Shown in pieces: positions 45,481-56,358 of a DNA stretch of 64,000 nt (positions within the stretch are counted from its first letter, which is position 1; each line of letters begins with the position of its first letter). A program made the translations under genes and the position numbers. This DNA comes from Stenotrophomonas sp. 704A1 (lineage in GTDB: Bacteria > Pseudomonadota > Gammaproteobacteria > Xanthomonadales > Xanthomonadaceae), in assembly GCF_030549525.1 (NCBI RefSeq), contig NZ_CP130831.1, positions 3,621,501 to 3,685,500 on the forward strand, in the 5' to 3' direction. The notes below the pieces were generated by a model. The model ran no database searches. It saw only the letters and a program-made list of their open reading frames with translations, and was not told the origin of the DNA.

Positions 45481-46386
45481 TCAGCCGATCAGAAGATCGG
45501 CGATGCGCGCCACCTGCGCCAGCACGGCCGCGCGCTGCTCCTCATCCACCGAAGCGCCCTGCAGATAGGCGGTGATCACCCAGGGCGCGCCACCCGCGCG
45601 CGGCCACAGCACGGCAATGTCGTTGCGGGTGTCCTCGCCGTTGCTGCCGGTCTTGTCCCCCACCCGCCAACGCGGGCCCAGCCCTGCGCGCAGGCAGGCG
45701 TCGCCGGTCTGGTTGTCGATCAGCCAATCGGCAAACTGCTGGCGCGACCCGGCGGAGAGGCCATCGCCCACCGCAAACAGGGCCAGGCTGGCGGCCATCG
45801 CAGCCGGGCTGGTGGTGTCGCGCGGATCGCCTGCGGCAAAGCGGTTCATGTCAGGCTCGTAGCGGTCGTTGCGGGTCACGCGGTCGCCGTGGCCGCGCAG
45901 AAAGGCGGTCAGTGCCGCCGGCCCGCCGGTTGCTCCCAGCAGCAGGTTGGCCGCGGTGTTGTCGCTGGTGGTCAGGGTGCCGCGGCACAGGTCGCGCAGG
46001 CTCAGGTCCTTGCCGACGTGGCGCCGGGCCACCGGTGCGTAGGACAACAGGTCCTTCTCGGCGATCGGCAGGCGGGTATCGAGCGATACGCGGCCCGCGT
46101 CGGCCAGGCTGAGCACGTGGGCGACCAGCATCGACTTGAAGGTGCTGCACATCGGGAAGCGCTCGTCCTGGCGGTGCCCGCCGACGCGACGGCCACTGCC
46201 GGCATCAAGCACCGTCACACCCAGGCGCCCGCCGCTGGCGTTCTCCAGCGCGCTGAAATCAGCAGCGGCGGCAATGGCCGCAGGTACGGCGGAGGGCGCG
46301 GTGGCTGCCTGTGCCAGCGCGGGTACGAACAGTGCGCTGGCTGCAGCGGCACCACTGAACTGGAGGAACTGTCGACGGCCGAACAT
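45481..46386 (-). CDS. blaL2: Class A beta-lactamase L2
   Basis: 301 residues with a Tat signal (FGRRQFLQFSG). Active-site motifs in order: STFK with the nucleophile Ser at 81, SDN at 141-143, RYEPDMN with the general-base Glu at 177, and KTG at 245-247. Length and sequence style match the inducible L2 cephalosporinase of S. maltophilia. It is divergent from the AmpR-like gene across 175 bases. Family knowledge: its expression is controlled by AmpR and cell-wall fragments. Confidence 0.93.
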   Translation of the reverse strand: MFGRRQFLQFSGAAAASALFVPALAQAATAPSAVPAAIAAAADFSALENASGGRLGVTVLDAGSGRRVGGHRQDERFPMCSTFKSMLVAHVLSLADAGRVSLDTRLPIAEKDLLSYAPVARRHVGKDLSLRDLCRGTLTTSDNTAANLLLGATGGPAALTAFLRGHGDRVTRNDRYEPDMNRFAAGDPRDTTSPAAMAASLALFAVGDGLSAGSRQQFADWLIDNQTGDACLRAGLGPRWRVGDKTGSNGEDTRNDIAVLWPRAGGAPWVITAYLQGASVDEEQRAAVLAQVARIADLLIG

Positions 46387-46561
46387 GGGCAGACTCCGGG
46401 TAGCGGGCCCCGATTATTGAAAGCAGGGCGCCGGCACACCAGCGGGAAAATATTGGGCCAGCCATGAACTTTACTCATACCTTTGGCACGCGACCCAGCG
46501 CGCTGGCGGCAGATACTGGCGTCAGGCTAGGATCAACCATCACCCCACCTCACGTCTCCGC
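46387..46561. promoter_or_regulatory. blaL2-ampR divergent control region
   Basis: 175 bases between the two starts. TAGGAT (46527-46532) is a candidate -10 for ampR. AATATT-type sequence about 46448-46455 is AT-rich and may belong to the blaL2 promoter. LysR-type T-N11-A sites are plausible but not distinct enough for me to place. Confidence 0.5.
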
Positions 46562-47434
46562 ATGCTGCACCCTACCCTGCCCCTGAACGCGCTGCGTGCC
46601 TTCGAGGCGGCCGCCCGCCACCAGAACTTCACCCGTGCCGCGCTGGAGCTCTGCGTCAGCCAGGCGGCCTTGAGCCATCAGATCCGTGGGCTGGAAGATC
46701 GGCTGGGCATCCGCCTGTTCCACCGGCTGCCGCGTGGGGTGGCGCTGACCGAGGAAGGCGCGGCGTTGTATCCGGTGCTCAATGAATCCTTCGAGCGCAT
46801 CTCGGCCAGCATCGCGCGCTACACCGGGGGGCCGGCCCGTGAGGTGCTGACGATCGGCGTAGTCGGCACCTTCGCCACCGGCTGGCTGCTGCCGCGGCTG
46901 GCCGCGTTCGAGGCCGCCCATCCTGATATCGAACTGCGCCTGCAGACCCACAACAACCGCATCGACCTGGCCGGTGAAGGCCTGGACCTGGCCATCCGGT
47001 TTGGCGAAGGCGACTGGCAGGGGCAGGCCTGCACGGCCATCCTGGAGGCACCGTTCGCAGCGTTGTGCGCGCCGGCGCTGGCGCGGCGGTTGAAGCAGCC
47101 GCGTGATCTGGCCACGGTGCCGCTGCTGCGTTCGTTCCGCAGCGACGAGTGGACGCGCTGGCTGCAGAGCGCCGGGGTCAGCGGCGTGGAAGCACGGGGG
47201 CCGGTGTTCGATTCTTCGCTGACACTGGCGATGGCCGCCGTCGGCGGTGCCGGGGTGGCACTGCTGCCACTGCGGATGTTCGAGCAGGAACTGGCCGAAG
47301 GCCGCCTGCTGCAGCCGTTCGCTACCACGCTGGAACTGGGCCGCTACTGGCTGACGCGGTTGCGATCGCGCGCCGAACGCGAACCGGCCCGCCGCTTCCG
47401 CGAGTGGCTGGAGGCGCAAGGGGTGATGGGGTAG
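46562..47434 (+). CDS. ampR: LysR-type regulator AmpR of blaL2
   Basis: 290 residues. N-terminal winged HTH (LNALRAFEAAARHQNFTRAALELCVSQAALSHQIRGLE) and a LysR substrate-binding domain (LTIGVVGTFATGWLLPRLAAFEAAHPDIELRLQTHNN), the AmpR-type sequence. Divergent from blaL2. Family knowledge: switches between repressor and activator on binding UDP-MurNAc-pentapeptide or anhydro-muropeptides. Its stop TAG lies inside a SMAG repeat. Confidence 0.92.
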   Translation: MLHPTLPLNALRAFEAAARHQNFTRAALELCVSQAALSHQIRGLEDRLGIRLFHRLPRGVALTEEGAALYPVLNESFERISASIARYTGGPAREVLTIGVVGTFATGWLLPRLAAFEAAHPDIELRLQTHNNRIDLAGEGLDLAIRFGEGDWQGQACTAILEAPFAALCAPALARRLKQPRDLATVPLLRSFRSDEWTRWLQSAGVSGVEARGPVFDSSLTLAMAAVGGAGVALLPLRMFEQELAEGRLLQPFATTLELGRYWLTRLRSRAEREPARRFREWLEAQGVMG

Positions 47435-47485
47435 CGCCGGGCCATGCCCGGCGAGTGAAGCCGCCGGGCAGGGCCCGGCGCTGCC
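47431..47485. repeat. Facing pair of SMAG repeats overlapping the ampR stop
   Basis: 47431-47453 is GTAGCGCCGGGCCATGCCCGGCG; the TAG at 47432-47434 is the ampR stop. 47461-47485 is CCGCCGGGC-AGG-GCCCGGCGCTGCC in the opposite sense. The pair lies between ampR and the ABC-F gene. Confidence 0.85.
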
Positions 47486-47494
47486 GATGACCGA

Positions 47495-49360
<1,866 letters not shown>

Positions 49361-49693
49361 GGGGGGAGGCGTCCATATAACCGAATGGAATGTGCTGGTG
49401 AGCACTGTTCCTGCGACGCAATTCTAGCGTTAACGAATACTTGACGCGCCCCGGGATGCGCGCCGGCCGACGTTCCTCTCTCCCACGTCCTCTCCGCGCG
49501 CTTCCCGGGCCCCTCCCCGGTCAACCCCGGCCACCGCTAAATGGTTGCTGCTGCAACGTTTTTTCCGACGGCGGGGATTTGACAGGCACTGAATATCCCG
49601 TTAATTGCTGTATTGCGCACCGCAACAACCGTCGTCCGCCTCACCTGGTGATGTCGATTCCGGTGCCATCCCGCCAACCGGAGCCTCTCCCCG
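49361..49693. other. Intergenic region upstream of the TonB receptor
   Basis: 333 bases without a gene. It holds divergent promoter space for the ABC-F gene and the receptor; a candidate receptor promoter is listed separately. I see no other structure. Confidence 0.5.
49579..49606 (+). promoter_or_regulatory. Candidate promoter of the TonB-dependent receptor
   Basis: TTGACA (49579-49584), 16 bases, TTAATT (49601-49606). The leader would be about 80 bases before the ATG at 49694. No Fur-box-like palindrome is apparent near it. Confidence 0.4.
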
Positions 49694-52081
49694 ATGACCC
49701 GCAAGCCCCGCCTGATCGCCGCCGCCGTCGCCGTCGCCCTTGGTGGCTCTCCGTTCATCGCCGCTGCCCAGCAGCCCGGCACCGCCGCCAACACCCTGGA
49801 TACCGTGATCGTCACCGGCACCCGGGTGGCCGACCGCACCGTGGCCGAGTCGCAGTCGCCGATCGACATCATCACCCCCGAAGTGCTGCAGTCCACCGGT
49901 ACCAGCGAGCTGGCCACCGCGCTGTCGCGCGCGCTGCCCTCGCTGAACTTCCCGCGCCCGGCGCTGACCGACGGCACCAGTGGCGTGCGCCCGGCACAGC
50001 TGCGCGGCCTGTCGCCGGACCAGGTGCTGGTGCTGGTGAACGGCAAGCGCCGGCATACCTCGGCGATGATCAACGTCAACGGCAGCATCGGCCGTGGCTC
50101 GTCGGCAGTGGACATCAATGCCATCCCGATCGCCGCCATCGAACGCGTGGAAGTGCTGCGTGACGGCGCTTCCGCGCAGTACGGCTCCGATGCGATCGCC
50201 GGGGTGATCAACATCGTGCTGAAGGGCAGCGGCAGCGGTGGCAGCCTGGCCGTGGACTACGGCCAGTACTCGGCCGGCGATGGCAACAAGTACCAGCTGT
50301 CCGGCGATACCGGCGTGGCGTTCGGCAACGGCCGGGGCCGCGTGCACGTGGCCGGCCAGATCAGCCAGCAGGACGAGAGCGACCGCGCCGGCCCGTACCG
50401 CGGCACCACGCCGAACACCGGCAATTTCCCCAGCGTGGGTGAAACGACCTTCGTGGTCGGCGATCCGCGGGTGGACGCCACCGCCGCGTCGGTCAATGCC
50501 AGCTTCGATTTCAGCGACCGCGTGACCGGCTATGCCAGCGCACTGCTCAGCAACCGCGACATCACCTCGTTCGCGTTCTACCGCTCGCGCAACCACAGCG
50601 GGCAGAGCGCGCTGCTGGCGCAGACCTACCCGGACGGCTTCGTGCCGGAGATCAACCAGTACTCCAAGGACCGCTCGCTGGTGGCCGGCGTCAAGGGCAA
50701 CACCGACAGCGGCTGGACCTGGGACCTGAGCCTGAACCACGGCGAGAACACCCTCGACTTCCACACCCGCAACAGCATCAACTACAGCCTGGGCGCGACC
50801 AGCCCGCGCTCGTTCTACGACGGCACGCTGAAGTACCAGCAGGACATCTTCAACGCCGACCTGACCAAGTCGCTGGACTGGGGACTGGCCTACCCGGTCA
50901 CGCTGTCCTTCGGTGGTGAATACCGCAAGGAAAAGTGGGACCAGAACCCGGGCGAACTGAACTCGTACACCGGCAGTGGCGCACAGGGCTTCGCCGGCTT
51001 CACCCCGACCAATGAAGTGCATGCCGACCGCCACAACTACGCGGTCTACGCTGGCCTGGAAGCGGACCTGACCGAGAAGTTCTCGGCCGGCATCACCGGC
51101 CGCTACGAGGATTACTCGGACTTCGGCGACCGCTTCTCCGGCAAGCTGTCGGCGCGCTATGCGTTCACCGACAAGGTCGCGCTGCGGGCCACCGCGTCCA
51201 GCGGCTTCCGTGCACCGTCGCTGGCCCAGCAGGGCTACCAGGCAGTCACCAGCCAGTTCCTCAATGGCGTGTTCGTCGAGCGCGGCACCTTCCCGACCAC
51301 CAGCCCGGCGGCGCAGGCACTGGGCGCCTCGCCGCTGAAGGCCGAGACCTCCACCTCCTACAGCCTGGGCCTGGTGCTGCAGCCGGTCGACCGCCTGTAC
51401 ATCACCGTCGATGCCTACCAGATCGACATCGATGACCGCATCGCGCTGTCGTCCAGCATCACCACCAACGCCGCCACCAGCGCACTGCTGGGCAGCCTGG
51501 GCCTGCCGCAGGTGACCGCGTTCTCGTACTTCACCAACGGCCTGGATACCCGCACCCGTGGCGTGGACTTCGTCTCCAGCTACACCGTGCCGTTCAGCGC
51601 CAGCAGCCTGGAACTGACTGCCGCCTACAGCTACAACGACACCGAAGTGCGCCGCGTCGGCGGCACCCCGGCGGTATTCGGCACGCTGGGTCTGACCCAG
51701 TCGCTGATCGGCCGTGATGAGATCGGCCGCATCGAGGACAGCTACCCGCGCGACAAGACCGTGCTGAGCGGCACCTGGCGTTCGGACCACTGGGAACTCG
51801 GCCTGGCCGCCACCCGCTACGGCGAATTCACCGTGCGCAACTCGGCCACCGCGCTGCGTGACCAGACCTACGGCGACGCCTGGGTGGTGGATGCCTCGGC
51901 CAGCTACAAGCCGAGCAGCAACTGGACCCTGACCGTGGGCGCCGACAACCTGCTGGACAAGTACCCGGACCGCACCGAAGACCTGCAGAACTCGACCTTC
52001 GGCATGCTGCCGTACAGCAACTACTCGCCGTTCGGCTTCAACGGTGCGTATGTGTACGGGCGGATCAAGTACACCTGGTAA
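49694..52081 (+). CDS. TonB-dependent outer-membrane receptor
   Basis: 795 residues. Sec signal (RLIAAAVAVALGGSPFIAAA), TonB box DTVIVTGTR, plug domain (LRGLSPDQVLVLVNGKRRHTS, RVEVLRDGASAQYGSDAIAGVINIVL) and a long beta-barrel ending in Tyr-Thr-Trp. Substrate unknown: no siderophore genes are adjacent. Followed by a family B structured element. Confidence 0.93.
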   Translation: MTRKPRLIAAAVAVALGGSPFIAAAQQPGTAANTLDTVIVTGTRVADRTVAESQSPIDIITPEVLQSTGTSELATALSRALPSLNFPRPALTDGTSGVRPAQLRGLSPDQVLVLVNGKRRHTSAMINVNGSIGRGSSAVDINAIPIAAIERVEVLRDGASAQYGSDAIAGVINIVLKGSGSGGSLAVDYGQYSAGDGNKYQLSGDTGVAFGNGRGRVHVAGQISQQDESDRAGPYRGTTPNTGNFPSVGETTFVVGDPRVDATAASVNASFDFSDRVTGYASALLSNRDITSFAFYRSRNHSGQSALLAQTYPDGFVPEINQYSKDRSLVAGVKGNTDSGWTWDLSLNHGENTLDFHTRNSINYSLGATSPRSFYDGTLKYQQDIFNADLTKSLDWGLAYPVTLSFGGEYRKEKWDQNPGELNSYTGSGAQGFAGFTPTNEVHADRHNYAVYAGLEADLTEKFSAGITGRYEDYSDFGDRFSGKLSARYAFTDKVALRATASSGFRAPSLAQQGYQAVTSQFLNGVFVERGTFPTTSPAAQALGASPLKAETSTSYSLGLVLQPVDRLYITVDAYQIDIDDRIALSSSITTNAATSALLGSLGLPQVTAFSYFTNGLDTRTRGVDFVSSYTVPFSASSLELTAAYSYNDTEVRRVGGTPAVFGTLGLTQSLIGRDEIGRIEDSYPRDKTVLSGTWRSDHWELGLAATRYGEFTVRNSATALRDQTYGDAWVVDASASYKPSSNWTLTVGADNLLDKYPDRTEDLQNSTFGMLPYSNYSPFGFNGAYVYGRIKYTW

Positions 52082-52085
52082 GTGG

Positions 52086-52100
52086 TAGCGCCGGGCCGCA
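52086..52100 (+). repeat. Partial SMAG repeat
   Basis: GTAGCGCCGGGCCGC is the left arm of the repeat; the right arm is missing. It stands four bases after the receptor stop. Confidence 0.5.
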
Positions 52101-52109
52101 TCTGCAGGA

Positions 52110-52205
52110 GAGCCCCTTCTTGTTGAAGGGGCGCGCCGAAGGCGGGGGGAGAGCAGAAATGCGGGGGCAAACCCGCCGGCCACGGCACCTGGCCGGCGGG
52201 TTTGC
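52110..52205 (+). repeat. Structured element family B, copy 2, ending in a strong hairpin
   Basis: Hairpin 1 GCCCCTTC-TTGTT-GAAGGGGC (52112-52132), mini-stem CGCC-GAA-GGCG, GGGGGA, AATGCGGGG, then a perfect 16-pair hairpin GCAAACCCGCCGGCCA (52167-52182) with TGGCCGGCGGGTTTGC (52190-52205). It could end the receptor transcript, though no long T run follows. Same order of parts as copy 1 at 33238. Confidence 0.7.
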
Positions 52206-52259
52206 CGTATCTGGCCGCATCGGTGAAAATCGGGTACCCCCCATTTTCTGCGAGTGCCG

Positions 52260-53960
52260 ATGCACCATGACACCGACCTGATCAACATCGTTGCCGTTGG
52301 CCTGGGGCTCGCCTTCATCTTCGGCGCGCTGGCCAACAAGCTCCGCTTGTCTCCCCTGGTCGGTTACCTGGTTGCTGGCATCTGCGTCGGCCCGTTCACC
52401 CCCGGCTTCGTCGCCGACCAGGCGCTGGCCAACCAGCTGGCCGAGCTGGGCGTGATGCTGCTGATGTTCGGCGTCGGCCTGCACTTCTCGCTGAAGGACC
52501 TGATGGCGGTCAAGGCCATCGCCATTCCCGGTGCCATCGGCCAGATCCTGGTCGCCACCCTGCTCGGCTGGGGCCTGGCCACCCTGATGGGCTGGCCGGT
52601 CATCCATGGCATTGTGTTCGGCTTCGCGCTGGCCACGGCGAGTACGGTGGTGCTGCTGCGGGCGATGGAGGAGCGGCGCCTGCTGGAAACCCAGCGCGGC
52701 AAGATCGCGGTCGGCTGGCTGATCGTGGAAGACCTGGCCTGTGTGCTGGCGCTGGTGATGATGCCGGTGCTGGCCGGGGTGTTCGGCGCCGACGCGGCCA
52801 ACGAGACCCATACCGTCGGCAGCGTGCTGGCCAGCATCGGCTGGACCTTCGTGCAGCTGGGCCTGTTCGTGGCGGTGATGCTGGTGGTCGGCCGCCGGGT
52901 CATCCCCTGGATCCTGGAACGCATTGCCGGAACCGGCTCACGCGAGCTGTTCACCCTGTCGGTACTGGCGATCGCGCTGGGCGTGGCGTTCGGCTCGGCG
53001 ATGCTGTTCGGCGTGTCCTTCGCGCTCGGCGCCTTCTTCGCCGGCATGCTGCTCAACGAGTCCGAACTGAGCCACAAGGCGGCCAACGATTCGCTGCCGT
53101 TGCGCGATGCATTCGCGGTGCTGTTCTTCGTGTCGGTGGGCATGCTGTTCAATCCCAGCATCCTGATCGAGCATCCGTGGCAGGTGCTGGCGACCGCGGC
53201 CATCATCATGTTCGGCAAGTCCGCCGCCGCGTTCTTCATCGTGCGCGCGTTCGGCCACCCCACCGGCACGGCGCTGACCATCTCCGCCAGCCTGGCGCAG
53301 ATCGGTGAGTTCGCCTTCATCATCGCCGGCCTGGGCGTGACCCTGAAGATCCTGCCGCCGACCGGCCAGGCGCTGGTGCTGGCCGGCGCGCTGATCTCGA
53401 TCATGCTCAACCCGCTGGTGTTCGGCCTGCTCGACCGCTGGTTGCTGAAGCACCAGGAAACCACGCCCACGGCGGTGGAGACCGAACTGCCGCCCGGGCC
53501 GTCGCTGGACCTGCACGACCACGCCATCGTCATCGGCTATGGCCGCGTCGGCAGCGCGCTGGCGCAGGTGCTGCGCGACCGCGGCGTGCCGGTGATGATC
53601 ATCGATGACAACAAGGAACACGTCGCGGCCGCGCATGCCGCCGGACTGCCCGGCATCCGCGGCAGCGCGGCCTCGGACAAGGTGTTGGCCGAAGCCCATC
53701 CCGAGCGCGCCAAGATCGCGGTGCTGGCGATTCCGCAGCCGCTGGAGGCCGGCGAGACGCTGGCCAAGCTGCGAGCGCTCAATCCCGAGCTGACCCTGCT
53801 GGCGCGGGCGCACAGCGATGCCGAAGTGAAGCACCTGCTGGAGCACGGCGCCGACGGCACGGTGATGGCCGAACGCGAGCTGGCCTATTCGCTGGCGGAA
53901 ATGGTGATGGCCACCCCGCCCTACCGGAACCTTGGCCAGCACAGCATCCCGGTGGTGTGA
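52260..53960 (+). CDS. KefB/YbaL-type K+ or cation:proton antiporter with TrkA-N domain
   Basis: 566 residues from the ATG at 52260. About twelve membrane segments (LSPLVGYLVAGICVGPFTPGF, LAELGVMLLMFGVGLHFS, ASTVVLLRAMEE, LPLRDAFAVLFFVSVGMLFNP), then a cytosolic NAD-binding TrkA-N domain (HAIVIGYGRVGSALAQVL, with Asp-Asp ending the second strand). No TrkA-C domain. YbaL is the closest general type. The ligand could be a nucleotide or glutathione adduct; the sequence does not decide. Confidence 0.9.
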   Translation: MHHDTDLINIVAVGLGLAFIFGALANKLRLSPLVGYLVAGICVGPFTPGFVADQALANQLAELGVMLLMFGVGLHFSLKDLMAVKAIAIPGAIGQILVATLLGWGLATLMGWPVIHGIVFGFALATASTVVLLRAMEERRLLETQRGKIAVGWLIVEDLACVLALVMMPVLAGVFGADAANETHTVGSVLASIGWTFVQLGLFVAVMLVVGRRVIPWILERIAGTGSRELFTLSVLAIALGVAFGSAMLFGVSFALGAFFAGMLLNESELSHKAANDSLPLRDAFAVLFFVSVGMLFNPSILIEHPWQVLATAAIIMFGKSAAAFFIVRAFGHPTGTALTISASLAQIGEFAFIIAGLGVTLKILPPTGQALVLAGALISIMLNPLVFGLLDRWLLKHQETTPTAVETELPPGPSLDLHDHAIVIGYGRVGSALAQVLRDRGVPVMIIDDNKEHVAAAHAAGLPGIRGSAASDKVLAEAHPERAKIAVLAIPQPLEAGETLAKLRALNPELTLLARAHSDAEVKHLLEHGADGTVMAERELAYSLAEMVMATPPYRNLGQHSIPVV

Positions 53961-54021
53961 GGGGGGCTGCGGCAGGGTGGCGTGGATCAACCGGGCGGGG
54001 TCGACCCGGTTTGCGTGCCAC

Positions 54022-54057
54022 AAAAAAATCCCCGGTCGACCCGCATCGACCGGGGAT
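54022..54057 (-). terminator. Intrinsic terminator of metY
   Basis: On the minus strand ATCCCCGGTCGA and TCGACCGGGGAT (12 perfect pairs, six-base loop) are followed by seven T. It lies 102 bases past the metY stop. Confidence 0.92.
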
Positions 54058-54158
54058 CCATATCGCCAGTTGCCACGCCTTGGAGAGGCGGTTCCACCGT
54101 AGCGCATTGCGCCGCCAACGGTGATCGCCGCTGGCGATGACGACCAAGCGCGTGGCTA

Positions 54159-55445
54159 TCAGGCCTGGGCCAGCGCCTGCTCCAGGTCCGCGCGCAGGTC
54201 GCCGATATGCTCGATGCCGATCGACAGCCGCACGGTGTCCTCGCTGACCCCAGCCCTGGCCAGTTCGGCCGCATCCAGCTGGCGATGGGTGGTCGACGCC
54301 GGGTGCGTGGCCAGCGACTTCGCATCGCCCAGGTTCACCAGCCGGGTGAACAACTGCAGCGCGTCGAGGAAGCGCGCGCCGGCCTCGCGGCCACCGGGCA
54401 GGCCGAAGGTCAGCACGCCCGAGCCCTGCCCGCCGAGGTAGCGCTGCGCGGCAGCATGCTCGGGGTCGCCTTCCAGGCCGGCATAGCGCACCCAGGCCAC
54501 CTTCGCATGTGCTTGCAGGAACTGCGCGACGGCCAGCGCGTTGGCGTTGATCCGTTGCATGCGCAGCGCCAGGGTCTCGATGCCCTGCAGGATCAGGAAC
54601 GCGTTGAACGGTGACAGTGCCGCGCCGGTGTTGCGCAGCGGCACCACCCGCGCGCGCCCGATGTAGGCAGCCGCACCGAGCGCCTCGGTGTAGACCACGC
54701 CGTGGTAGCTGGGGTCGGGCTGGTTGAGGCGGGCGAAGCGCTGCCGGTGCGCCGCCCAGTCGAAGCGGCCCGAATCGATGATGGCACCGCCCAGGCTGGT
54801 GCCATGGCCGCCCAGGTACTTGGTCAGCGAGTGCACCACGATGTCGGCACCGTGCTCGAACGGACGCAGCAGGAACGGCGTGGCCACCGTGTTGTCGACG
54901 ATCAGCGGCACTCCGGCCGCGTGGGCAACCCCGGCAAGGGCGGCGATGTCGGTGACGTTGCCGCGCGGGTTGCCGATCGATTCGACGAGTACCGCCTTGG
55001 TGCGCTCGTCGATCAGCGCGGCGAACGCGGACGGATCGGCCGGGTCGGCAAAGCGCGCCTGTATTCCATACTGTGGCAGCGTGTGGGCGAGCAGGTTGAG
55101 GCTGCCACCATACAGCGCACTGGCGGCAACGATGTTGTCGCCGGCTTCGGCGATGGTCTGGATCGCGTAGGTGATCGCCGCCTGCCCGGACGCCAGCGCC
55201 AGCGCACCAATGCCACCTTCCAGCGCGGCGATGCGCTGCTCGAGCACATCGGTGGTCGGGTTCATGATGCGGGTGTAGATGTTGCCCGGCACCTTCAGGT
55301 CGAACAGGTCGGCGCCATGCTGGGTGTCATCGAAGGCGTAGGCCACGGTCTGGTAGATCGGCACCGCCACCGCACGGGTGGTCGGATCCGGGCGATAGCC
55401 GCCGTGCACGGCCAGGGTTTCCAGTTGCCACTGCGGATCGCTCAT
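54159..55445 (-). CDS. metY: O-acetylhomoserine sulfhydrylase (MetY-like, PLP enzyme)
   Basis: 428 residues from the ATG at 55445. Cys/Met-metabolism PLP fold: YTRIMNPTTDVLEQRIAALEGG, VDNTVATPFLLRPFEHGADIVVHSLTKYLGGHG with the PLP Lys, and a late TTHRQLDAAELARAGV. Length and the N-terminal form favour O-acetyl- over O-succinylhomoserine sulfhydrylase. Makes homocysteine from an activated homoserine and sulfide. A monocistronic unit with its own terminator. Confidence 0.9.
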   Translation of the reverse strand: MSDPQWQLETLAVHGGYRPDPTTRAVAVPIYQTVAYAFDDTQHGADLFDLKVPGNIYTRIMNPTTDVLEQRIAALEGGIGALALASGQAAITYAIQTIAEAGDNIVAASALYGGSLNLLAHTLPQYGIQARFADPADPSAFAALIDERTKAVLVESIGNPRGNVTDIAALAGVAHAAGVPLIVDNTVATPFLLRPFEHGADIVVHSLTKYLGGHGTSLGGAIIDSGRFDWAAHRQRFARLNQPDPSYHGVVYTEALGAAAYIGRARVVPLRNTGAALSPFNAFLILQGIETLALRMQRINANALAVAQFLQAHAKVAWVRYAGLEGDPEHAAAQRYLGGQGSGVLTFGLPGGREAGARFLDALQLFTRLVNLGDAKSLATHPASTTHRQLDAAELARAGVSEDTVRLSIGIEHIGDLRADLEQALAQA

Positions 55446-55620
55446 TGCGCCAGGCTCCATCCGGGGAAACAGCCACCTTAGGCCAGTACCGGGCGGCCAC
55501 TGAGAGCGGCTGGCGATGACGCCCGTACCCGCGGTTATCAGGTTGGCGGCGATTCAGGCAGCTGCCACGGGCCGTTGCTAGGCTTCGCCGCCGGGCGCCG
55601 CTCGGGCAAGGAGGCCTATC

Positions 55621-56358
55621 GTGCAGTCATCCCCGTGGACCCCCACCGCCGCCGGCGGCCTCACACCGGTGCTGCTGGTGGAGGACGACCGACGCCTGGC
55701 CGAGCTGGTCAGCGACTATCTGCACGCGCATGGGTTCACCGTGCGGCACGTGGCCCGCGGCGATCAGGCCGGCGCCGCCTGCCGCCAGCACGCGCCCGAC
55801 CTGGTGGTGCTGGACCTGATGCTGCCCGGCCTGGGTGGCATCGACGTCTGCCGGCAGATCCGCAGCTTCTCCGACGTGCCGATCCTGATGCTGACGGCCT
55901 GCGAGGACGATATCGAGCAGGTACTGGGGCTGGAATCGGGCGCCGACGACTATGTGCACAAGCCGATCGAACCGCGCCTGCTGCTGGCACGCCTGCGCGC
56001 GCTGCTGCGCCGTCGCCATGGCAGCGGCCCATCCGGTACGCCCGGGCGGCTGATGCATGGCCAGCTGCTGATCGACCGCATGCAGCGCGAGGTGCACCTG
56101 CAGGGCCAGCCGGTGGACCTGGGCACCACCGAATTCGAGATCCTGTGGCTGCTGGCCAGCCAGCCGGGGCAGATCCTCTCGCGCGACCAGATCCTGCAGG
56201 CGGTGCGCGGCATCGGCTTCGACGGTCTGGATCGCAGTGTCGATGTCTGCATCGGCAAGCTGCGCCGCAAGCTGGGCGATGACGCGCGCGAACCGCGGCG
56301 GATCAAGACGGTCTGGGGCCGCGGCTACCAGTTCAACCCCTCATCCTGGTCGGCATGA
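55621..56358 (+). CDS. OmpR/RstA-type response regulator
   Basis: 245 residues from a GTG at 55621. Receiver domain: LVEDD acidic pair, phospho-acceptor Asp in DLVVLDLMLPG, HKPIEP Lys. C-terminal winged helix (IDRMQREVHLQGQPVDLGTTEFEILWLLASQPGQILSRDQI, ending RRIKTVWGRGYQF). Its stop overlaps the kinase start (ATGA-type, 4 bases). Nearest general type is RstA. Confidence 0.9.
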   Translation: MQSSPWTPTAAGGLTPVLLVEDDRRLAELVSDYLHAHGFTVRHVARGDQAGAACRQHAPDLVVLDLMLPGLGGIDVCRQIRSFSDVPILMLTACEDDIEQVLGLESGADDYVHKPIEPRLLLARLRALLRRRHGSGPSGTPGRLMHGQLLIDRMQREVHLQGQPVDLGTTEFEILWLLASQPGQILSRDQILQAVRGIGFDGLDRSVDVCIGKLRRKLGDDAREPRRIKTVWGRGYQFNPSSWSA

